A model generated the notes under the pieces. The model was given only the letters and a program-made list of their open reading frames with translations. It searched no databases and was not told the origin of the DNA. Positions 1 to 4,684 of a stretch of 6,555 nt of DNA are shown piece after piece (the first letter of the stretch is position 1; every line of letters starts with the position of its first letter). Both the position numbers and the translations under genes were made by a program. The stretch comes from Gammaproteobacteria bacterium (GTDB lineage: Bacteria > Pseudomonadota > Gammaproteobacteria > Steroidobacterales > SZUA-146): the NCBI GenBank assembly GCA_013002925.1, contig JABDLQ010000475.1:1-6555 (forward strand). Reading direction: 5' to 3'.

Positions 1-1045
1 ATACTGTGCGTCCGTGTCTATCGTGGCCGTAGCGTAAAACTCCAGCGTTTTCACGACTGACGATAGTCTCCATTGTCACATCGGGCTCGTCGGACTCTGG
101 CACGTAGCGAAAGCGGACCGGCGAAGAATTGTGACGAATGGCACTTACCTTGCCACCCATACTATAGTCAATCAGTAAATCCGGATCTCCACCCGGTGAA
201 TGAGCGCTCACCAGGCGATTATCGGCATCATAGTCGTACTTCCAGGCATGACCGCCGAGGTCCAGCACGGTGGTCAAACGTCCCTGAGCATATGCGAACC
301 GAACCTGCTTCCCGCTGGTGGCACTGAATTGTGTGATGCGGCCCTTCTCATCCCGCGATACTTCCACGCCTAACGCGCCGGCTGACACCTTCATCAGACG
401 CTCCTCGGCGTCGTAGATCAGATGGACCTGGCTACCATCCCGATGGGTTACGGTGCGTAACCGATAGGTTGTGCCATCTCCACTGAGTTTGAACGTCTTT
501 ACCAGGCCGTTGCGATAATAGACGCTCAACGCCGTTGCACTTTCAAACCGCATGTCATTCCAACTGCGGAGTTCCGGCCGGACCGCTGCAAGATTTTGCG
601 CCTCACGTTTCAGCAAAATTTGTGCTCCTGTAGATCCCGCATAGCGATAATGACCATCAGCGAGCAATGATATGGTCTCGGCAATTGACAGGCGCCAACC
701 GGTGTTGCCAAAGTCAGACCCCATTGACAGCGCCGAGTCATAAATTCTGCGTATGACTATGGGTGTTGGGCCCAATTCAATCAGATCAGTGCGCAAGAAT
801 GTGACGTTACCACGGCTGGTATTGACGAATGCAACGGGCACACCATCATAGACGCTTTGCAAAACAGGCCGATAAACTGTCAAACGTCGGCGGGTGGACA
901 CTTCGTTTAATAAATCAGTAAATGGCAGCATCTGTTCAAACGACACCGATACTTCCTGCGCAACGACACCCGTCTGACCTGCCAGGGTGATCCACAATAA
1001 CCCCAATGCGGTAATCCGCCGCAACCCCCAAACACACGCTTTCAT
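1..1045 (-). CDS. Secreted YD-repeat (Rhs-like) protein, N-terminal part (3' end cut by window)
   Basis: I translated this frame by hand; it is open for 348 codons from an ATG at 1045 to the left edge. Residues 1-29 form a Sec-type signal peptide: basic start (MKACVWGLRR), hydrophobic core (ITALGLLWITLAG) and likely cleavage after VVA. Residues ~72-115 (NTSRGNVTF, then IELGPTPIVIRRIYDS, then GNTGWRLS) resemble the DUF6531 segment that opens many Rhs/YD proteins. YD-type motifs follow: LIYDAEERL (209-217), VSRDEKGRI (229-237), FAYAQGRL (250-257), YDYDADNRL (270-278) and LRYGHDRHGRT (from 337). YD repeats normally build a beta-shell that encapsulates or displays a C-terminal domain, often a toxin or an adhesive module. 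That end is outside the window, so the role is unknown. The start is chosen because GGAGG lies 5 nt upstream; an in-frame ATG at 1057 overlaps this SD and is less likely. The gene is divergent from the FixL-type gene. Confidence 0.85.
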   Translation of the reverse strand, partial: MKACVWGLRRITALGLLWITLAGQTGVVAQEVSVSFEQMLPFTDLLNEVSTRRRLTVYRPVLQSVYDGVPVAFVNTSRGNVTFLRTDLIELGPTPIVIRRIYDSALSMGSDFGNTGWRLSIAETISLLADGHYRYAGSTGAQILLKREAQNLAAVRPELRSWNDMRFESATALSVYYRNGLVKTFKLSGDGTTYRLRTVTHRDGSQVHLIYDAEERLMKVSAGALGVEVSRDEKGRITQFSATSGKQVRFAYAQGRLTTVLDLGGHAWKYDYDADNRLVSAHSPGGDPDLLIDYSMGGKVSAIRHNSSPVRFRYVPESDEPDVTMETIVSRENAGVLRYGHDRHGRTV

Positions 1046-1050
1046 AACAA

Positions 1051-1055
1051 CCTCC
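1051..1055 (-). promoter_or_regulatory. Shine-Dalgarno for the YD-repeat gene
   Basis: On the minus strand GGAGG is followed by TTGTT and then ATG (start at 1045). This is a strong SD with 5-nt spacing, and it decides between the ATG codons at 1057 and 1045. Confidence 0.8.
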
Positions 1056-1076
1056 ATGTAGACTGAAATACTGCGT

Positions 1077-1104
1077 TGATACATATCGGCTGATACATAC
1101 CGAC
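1077..1104. repeat. Tandem 14-bp direct repeat, possible operator
   Basis: TGATACATATCGGC (1077-1090) is followed immediately by TGATACATACCGAC (1091-1104), 12 of 14 positions identical. The first copy, with the preceding T, reads TTGAT-acat-ATCGG (1076-1089), which matches 8 of 10 defined positions of the FNR/FixK consensus TTGAT-N4-ATCAA. On the opposite strand the copies contain GTATGTAT and ATATGTAT, loosely like the FixJ half-site GTAMGTAG (6/8 and 5/8). The array lies 32 bp upstream of the YD-repeat start codon, where a bound regulator could touch RNA polymerase. The repeat is seen directly; the binding function is inference. Confidence 0.45.
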
Positions 1105-1123
1105 AGGCACTTCCTGTTAGCCT

Positions 1124-1146
1124 GTTCTTTTGCCATTGGCAAGAAC
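1124..1146. repeat. Imperfect inverted repeat, operator-like dyad
   Basis: GTTC (1124-1127) pairs with GAAC (1143-1146), and TTGCC (1130-1134) pairs with GGCAA (1138-1142) around a 3-nt centre ATT; two T residues bulge at 1128-1129. The inner TTGCCATTGGCAA is close to a 13-bp palindrome. There is no T-run on either side, so a terminator is unlikely. A dimeric regulator site is possible but unproven. Confidence 0.35.
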
Positions 1147-1173
1147 TTAGTCTGAACGCAGGCTGACCTATGC

Positions 1174-1202
1174 TCAACCGGAGAATTAGGGCAAAATATA
1201 TG
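1174..1202 (+). promoter_or_regulatory. Weak sigma70-like promoter candidate for the fixL-type operon
   Basis: TATATG (1197-1202) matches 4 of 6 bases of the -10 consensus. The only -35 candidate 17 bp upstream is TCAACC (1174-1179), 3 of 6. The AT-rich stretch GCAAAATATATGAAATT stands out from the surrounding sequence. If used, the leader would be about 140 nt long and include the hairpin at 1280-1297. This is a guess from composition and spacing only. Confidence 0.2.
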
Positions 1203-1279
1203 AAATTGTGGGGACTTCTGGAAACAACGAACACAGGAGTGCAACATCACCAGCGTAAAAACTGAATGCGCTGACACGC

Positions 1280-1297
1280 GGCATCTCGCCAGATGCC
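1280..1297 (+). other. Perfect 7-bp stem-loop in the presumed fixL leader
   Basis: GGCATCT (1280-1286), loop CGCC, AGATGCC (1291-1297) form a perfect GC-rich hairpin ending 52 nt before the FixL-type start codon. No T-run follows, so it is not an intrinsic terminator. It could affect mRNA stability or be coincidence. Confidence 0.4.
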
Positions 1298-1349
1298 ATC
1301 ATCCTGAATCACGACACAGGCCACTCAGGGCTTATAACGAATCGAGTTT

Positions 1350-2582
1350 ATGTCTGAAAATAATGTAGTTATTTTATGGCTGATCATTGGGATGATGGCG
1401 GGTGTGATCGGCGGTTTTATTATTGCATTGTATCTGCGTGGCCAAAACCTCATCGATAAACTCGAGCAACGCGCCAAAATGTTGAGCACTGTTGTTGATA
1501 CTGCGGTCGATGCAATCATTACGATTGATAAATCGGGCAGTATCGTCACCGTAAACCCGGCGGCGGCCCGCATGTTTGCTTATCGTAGCGATGATATGAT
1601 TGGACACAATGTGAAAATGTTAATGCCAGAACCATTTCACACTGATCACGATGATTATATTGCCAATTATCTGGCCACCGGAAAACGCAAAATCATTGGT
1701 ATCGGGCGTGAGGTTTCGTGCAGGCGCAGTGATGATTCCGAGTTTCCGGCTGACCTGGCCATCAGCGAAATCCCCGGTAATGGTCTGGCACGCTTTGCGG
1801 GGATATTGCGTGACCGCACCGAGCACGAAGATTTTCTGAATCGATTACAAAAACAACAGGAAAGTCTGGCGCATGTGAACCGTTTGGGCACGCTTGGCGA
1901 AATGACCGCCGGGCTTGCCCATGAAATCAATCAACCCCTGACGGCAATTGCTACCTATGCGCAGGCAGCACAGCGCTTGCTTGATGGCGCCGGCGACAAC
2001 CGGAACCAACTTAAAACGGCATTGGTTCAGGTCGATGAGCAGGCACATCGTGCCGGGGCTGTCGTACGCCGTATGCGTGCCCTGGCAAAAGGCGAACAAA
2101 CTGAGCGAAAATTTTGTGATCTCCATCAGCTTATTGAAGATATCAAACCGCTGATTACACTGGATGCGAGGCATCGCGGTGTTGCAGTGATTTACGAGCT
2201 CGCACCCGAAAATACCGATGTATTTGTTGACAAGGTGCAAATTCAGCAGGTTATGCTCAATTTTGTGCGTAATGGCATAGACGCCATGGACTCCGTACCG
2301 GCCGGCAAACGACGCCTGATCATCAGCACGGAAGTAATCCATGATCACCAGCTGAAAACTGCGGTGCGTGATTTTGGGCATGGCGTATCGAACGAAAGCG
2401 TCGATGGTCTGTTTCACCCGTTTTTTACCACCAAAGTCGACGGTATGGGAATGGGATTGTCCATCTCGAAATCCATCATTAGCGCACATGGAGGCACCAT
2501 CGGCTTTGAGCACCCTTCCGGTTTGGGCGCCCGATTCTGGTTTATACTGACGACTCACAAGAAGGAGCGTGCAAATGAATAA
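1350..2582 (+). CDS. fixL: FixL-type heme-PAS oxygen-sensing histidine kinase, membrane anchored
   Basis: Predicted O2-responsive sensor kinase (410 aa) that would autophosphorylate at low oxygen and pass phosphate to the FixJ-type regulator encoded next. Order: one transmembrane segment (~6-29), a short linker helix (30-50), a PAS domain (~45-158), a coiled-coil/dimerisation helix (~158-215) and an ATPase domain (~255-402). In the PAS, H100 sits in DHDDY where FixL has its proximal heme His, and R120 in IIGIGR is at the distal Arg position. I115, L136 and I138 match the distal pocket; by my ungapped alignment from memory they correspond to Bradyrhizobium FixL I215, L236 and I238 with a constant offset of 100. 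Kinase motifs: H191 in LAHEINQPL, N308 in RNGIDAM, DFGHGV (341-346), HPFFTTK (356-362), GMGMGLSIS (365-373). An in-frame TAA at 1335-1337 fixes the ATG at 1350, although its SD is weak. Rhizobial FixL proteins have either four membrane spans (Sinorhizobium) or none (Bradyrhizobium, two PAS); a single span is different. Heme binding is inferred. Confidence 0.85.
   Translation: MSENNVVILWLIIGMMAGVIGGFIIALYLRGQNLIDKLEQRAKMLSTVVDTAVDAIITIDKSGSIVTVNPAAARMFAYRSDDMIGHNVKMLMPEPFHTDHDDYIANYLATGKRKIIGIGREVSCRRSDDSEFPADLAISEIPGNGLARFAGILRDRTEHEDFLNRLQKQQESLAHVNRLGTLGEMTAGLAHEINQPLTAIATYAQAAQRLLDGAGDNRNQLKTALVQVDEQAHRAGAVVRRMRALAKGEQTERKFCDLHQLIEDIKPLITLDARHRGVAVIYELAPENTDVFVDKVQIQQVMLNFVRNGIDAMDSVPAGKRRLIISTEVIHDHQLKTAVRDFGHGVSNESVDGLFHPFFTTKVDGMGMGLSISKSIISAHGGTIGFEHPSGLGARFWFILTTHKKERANE
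2562..2567 (+). promoter_or_regulatory. Shine-Dalgarno deciding the fixJ start, inside the end of fixL
   Basis: AAGGAG lies 7 nt before the ATG at 2575 and inside the last codons of the kinase gene. A GTG at 2569 in the same frame would leave only 1 nt of spacing, so the ATG at 2575 is preferred. Confidence 0.8.
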
Positions 2583-3192
2583 AAATCACGAACCGGCGGT
2601 TTACGTCGTTGACGACGATGCTGCGGTCAGGGACTCTCTGGGATTTTTGTTCAGCTCGGTCGATTTAAAACACCACACCTTTGCCAGCGCCCAGGATTTT
2701 TTGACAGCATTTCAACCTGATTTAGCGGGGTGCCTGGTGCTGGATATCAGAATGCCGGGCATGAGTGGTCTTGAACTGCAGGAAGAACTCAACACTCGTG
2801 GCTCTACTTTGCCCGTCATTTTTATCACAGGTCATGGTGACGTTCCCATGGCCGTGGAAGCCATGCGTCACGGCGCACTTGATTTCATCCAGAAGCCCTT
2901 TCGGGATCAGGAATTGCTGGATCGCGTCAATACCGCTTTGGACACCAACAAACGCGTGCGGACCGATAACCTGGAAACGTCACAGCTGCGTAAACGCTAT
3001 GAATCACTGACCAGCCGCGAAAAAGAAGTATTCGCAAAAGTAGCAAACGGCAAGGCCAATAAAGTGATTGCTTACGAGCTTGGCGTGAGTCAGCGCACGG
3101 TAGAAATACATCGCTCACATGTTATGGAAAAAATGGCGGCGCGCAGTCTGGCCAATCTGGTCAAAATGCAGATCAAGCTCATGAGGAATTAG
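2575..3192 (+). CDS. fixJ: FixJ-family response regulator (receiver plus LuxR-type HTH)
   Basis: Transcription factor of 205 aa, the usual FixJ length. The receiver spans ~8-122, with acidic pocket D13-D15 (VVDDDAAVR), phosphoacceptor D57 in LVLDIRMPGMSG, T85 in FITGHG and K107 in IQKPF, so all residues needed for phosphorylation are present. A linker (~123-142) leads to a GerE/LuxR-type helix-turn-helix (~143-200). Within it SLTSREKEVF, NKVIAYELGVSQRTVEIHR and MEKMAARSLANLV are close to FixJ. The start overlaps the last 8 bases of the kinase gene, and the SD lies within that gene, so translation is probably coupled. The partner is almost certainly the upstream FixL-type kinase; phosphorylation should drive dimerisation and DNA binding. 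TtrR, StyR and TodT share this architecture, but the heme-type PAS of the partner favours FixJ. Target promoters are unknown. An alternative start, GTG at 2569, would add two residues. Confidence 0.9.
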   Translation: MNKNHEPAVYVVDDDAAVRDSLGFLFSSVDLKHHTFASAQDFLTAFQPDLAGCLVLDIRMPGMSGLELQEELNTRGSTLPVIFITGHGDVPMAVEAMRHGALDFIQKPFRDQELLDRVNTALDTNKRVRTDNLETSQLRKRYESLTSREKEVFAKVANGKANKVIAYELGVSQRTVEIHRSHVMEKMAARSLANLVKMQIKLMRN

Positions 3193-3283
3193 CAAGTCGT
3201 CACGCTAGGTACTAATACGCATTTTTTGCCGCGTCGCCAATGACTAATCTACAGAGGCCTGTTTGAGCCACTAAAGCCATGCG
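3193..3283 (+). other. Spacer between the fixJ-type and stand-alone receiver genes
   Basis: This is a 91-bp same-strand gap. A run of six T (3222-3227) follows a poorly paired stretch, which is not convincing as a terminator. No good promoter is visible. The two genes could therefore share a transcript, but a weak internal promoter cannot be excluded. Confidence 0.35.
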
Positions 3284-3694
3284 ATGAATTACGCTGATTC
3301 CAGCCCTCATGACGCGACCCTGTCGCATGTGCTGTGTGTCGTTGATCCCAATCCCGGTGTATGCAATTCGCTGACCGTGCTGCTTGAAGACCTTGCACGG
3401 ATTCAGTCCTTTGATTCCGGCGAGAGTTTTCTGCGCGAGTTCTCTCCGACCCTCCAGCTCCCCTCGTTGCTGATCACAGAAAGTTGCTTACCGGGCATAT
3501 CGGGCCTGACGTTGTATGAAAAGCTTAACAGCCAGGATTTTCGGGTGCCAACCATCATCCTGGCCACGCACAACAATGTGCAGGAAGCCGTGGTGGCAAT
3601 TCGTGCCGGCGTCCATGATTATTTCGAAAAACCCTTCAATGCATTTATGGTACGTTGCAGCGTCGAGTCGGCATTGCAGAACACCACTTCCTGA
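3284..3694 (+). CDS. Stand-alone degenerate receiver with four cysteines, FixT-like candidate
   Basis: A 136-aa single receiver domain (~14-132) with no output domain. It aligns with the neighbouring FixJ receiver, but the phosphorylation site is altered. The acidic triad DDD is D21-P22-N23, and the phosphoacceptor Asp is E66 (LLITESCLPGISG against LVLDIRMPGMSG in the neighbour). T95 (LATHNN) and K116 (FEKPF) are kept. It carries four cysteines: C18 in beta1, C27 at the start of alpha1, C68 just after the lost phosphosite and C125 near alpha5. The FixJ-type neighbour has one. In Caulobacter, FixT is a single-domain receiver that inhibits FixL and, as I recall, binds an Fe-S cluster through cysteines. 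The position beside fixLJ and the Cys content make a FixT-like brake plausible, but I cannot align this to FixT here. An in-frame TAA at 3272-3274 fixes the ATG at 3284; the SD is weak. Alternatives are a phosphate-independent adaptor or a decaying fixJ paralogue. Confidence 0.75.
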   Translation: MNYADSSPHDATLSHVLCVVDPNPGVCNSLTVLLEDLARIQSFDSGESFLREFSPTLQLPSLLITESCLPGISGLTLYEKLNSQDFRVPTIILATHNNVQEAVVAIRAGVHDYFEKPFNAFMVRCSVESALQNTTS

Positions 3695-3711
3695 CGCTAT
3701 GGTGCCAGTTG

Positions 3712-3736
3712 GCCGTTTTGCGTTACCCTGAACGGC
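3712..3736 (+). repeat. Short inverted repeat after the regulator cluster
   Basis: GCCGTT (3712-3717) and AACGGC (3731-3736) are perfect 6-bp arms around a 13-nt loop, 17 nt after the stop of the degenerate receiver gene. No T-run follows directly; the nearest T-rich stretch is at 3757-3761. It may mark the end of the regulator transcript but is not a canonical terminator. A TATAAA at 3750-3755 could be a -10 for the hydrolase gene, with only a poor -35 (CTGAAC, about 3/6, 16 bp upstream). Confidence 0.3.
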
Positions 3737-3794
3737 GCAATGACTGCAATATAAAATTTTTAACCCGCGACTCAGTTGTGGGTCTTTATTCTGC

Positions 3795-4649
3795 TTGTAC
3801 TGGCGCAAAAAATTGAAAATCGTAAAGCTATTTCTGGTGTTTATCAGCCTGATGGCCTGTGTTTTTGCACTGGGCTTATTTGGTTATTACAAGGGCTGGC
3901 ATATCGACAAATACGAACCGGTGCAGCTGTCGCAGCTCCTGACACCTGGTTACGAGATTTTTACTCCATCGGACCAGGGGCCTTATCCGACGGTCGTTGG
4001 ATTTCATGGTTGTTCCGGAATGCTCGAAGGCAATCGTGACTGGGCCAGGTTTCTGCGTTCATTAGGGTATGCCGTGGTGCTGGTGGATAGCATGAGCTTT
4101 CGAAACCTGGACTGGCCGGCAGTGTGCGCCGGCGAAACTCTCTGGGGATCAGAGCGCGCAGGTGATGTGATCGCGGCCGTTCAGGACGTCCGCCAGATGA
4201 GATTTGTTGACCCTCAGAAAATAATTTTAATGGGGTGGTCGCATGGCGGCTGGACCCTCATGGACGTGCTGGCACTGGTTTCTGACGGCAAGAAGCCGAC
4301 CAACCTGACGCACGTACCAGCCAATGCTCTCGATGGGGTCATTGGCAGCGTGTTGTTCTATCCATTTTGCGCATTTCCGGCAGTCAGTCGTGACGGCTGG
4401 ACACTGAAATTACCGACGCATTTTGTTTTTGCAGAAAAGGACAGTGTGGTGCCCAATGCCGCCTGTTATGAGGTCATCGACAAGTTGTGGGCGGACAAAC
4501 ACCCGGTGACTTATTACACCTATGAAGGCATCGATCATGCGTTTGACATGCGCACCAGTGATTTTTATGAAGGCACTTTGCAGAACGTACCCGACGCCAC
4601 CCTGGCCGCGCGGAAGCACATAGCAGCCTGGCTTGAGGCGCTGCGTTAG
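3795..4649 (+). CDS. Membrane-anchored alpha/beta hydrolase, dienelactone hydrolase family
   Basis: A 284-aa predicted serine hydrolase. A basic stretch (RKKLKIVK) and a hydrophobic segment (~11-32) form a signal anchor or uncleaved signal, so the catalytic domain probably faces the periplasm. The domain runs from ~53 to 284. The oxyanion-type loop is GFHGCSG (69-75), the nucleophile elbow GWSHGG has S149, the likely acid is D216 in FAEKDSVVP, and the base is H248 in GIDHAFD. Classical dienelactone hydrolase uses Cys as nucleophile; here it is Ser, so an esterase or unknown hydrolase is as likely as a true dienelactone hydrolase. C73, C111, C192 and C224 could form disulfides if exported. The start is uncertain: no ATG or GTG lies between the in-frame stop (TGA at 3741) and TTG at 3795. 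TTG at 3813 is also possible and would give MKIVKLFLVF. Neither has a clear SD. The gene converges with the molybdenum hydroxylase gene, with a 35-bp gap. The substrate is unknown. Confidence 0.75.
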   Translation: MYWRKKLKIVKLFLVFISLMACVFALGLFGYYKGWHIDKYEPVQLSQLLTPGYEIFTPSDQGPYPTVVGFHGCSGMLEGNRDWARFLRSLGYAVVLVDSMSFRNLDWPAVCAGETLWGSERAGDVIAAVQDVRQMRFVDPQKIILMGWSHGGWTLMDVLALVSDGKKPTNLTHVPANALDGVIGSVLFYPFCAFPAVSRDGWTLKLPTHFVFAEKDSVVPNAACYEVIDKLWADKHPVTYYTYEGIDHAFDMRTSDFYEGTLQNVPDATLAARKHIAAWLEALR

Positions 4650-4684
4650 AGCGGCCTGGGTTCGGATCGCAGCCAACGGCTAGC
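4650..4684. other. Convergent 35-bp gap between hydrolase and molybdenum hydroxylase genes
   Basis: Two opposing genes end here. I see no convincing bidirectional terminator: CTGGG in the gap and CCCAG inside the end of the opposing gene could pair, but only over 5 bp with a long loop and no T-run. Confidence 0.5.

Larger units (their letters stand above)
1046..1349. other. Divergent intergenic region between the YD-repeat and fixL-type genes
   Basis: These 304 bases separate two divergent genes and must hold both promoters and a 5' leader. What can be seen is a tandem 14-bp repeat (1077-1104), an imperfect dyad (1124-1146), a weak -10-like TATATG at 1197-1202 on the plus strand, and a perfect 7-bp hairpin (1280-1297). 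The minus-strand open frame crossing it is Cys/Ser-rich, overlaps the YD-repeat gene out of frame and is not credible as a gene. Confidence 0.7.

Noticed and set aside
936..1277. Minus-strand open frame of 113 codons across the divergent intergenic region
   Set aside because: It overlaps the YD-repeat gene in another frame, is rich in Cys and Ser, has no recognisable domain, and competes with the well-supported ATG at 1045.
1845..2558. Minus-strand open frame of 237 codons opposite the kinase gene
   Set aside because: The plus strand carries the clear PAS and kinase motifs; this frame has no recognisable domain.
2569..2574. GTG start for the FixJ-type regulator
   Set aside because: It would lie 1 nt after the SD; the ATG at 2575 has ideal 7-nt spacing.
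3193..3230. Intrinsic terminator after the FixJ-type gene
   Set aside because: There is a six-T run, but the preceding sequence forms only a 3-bp stem.
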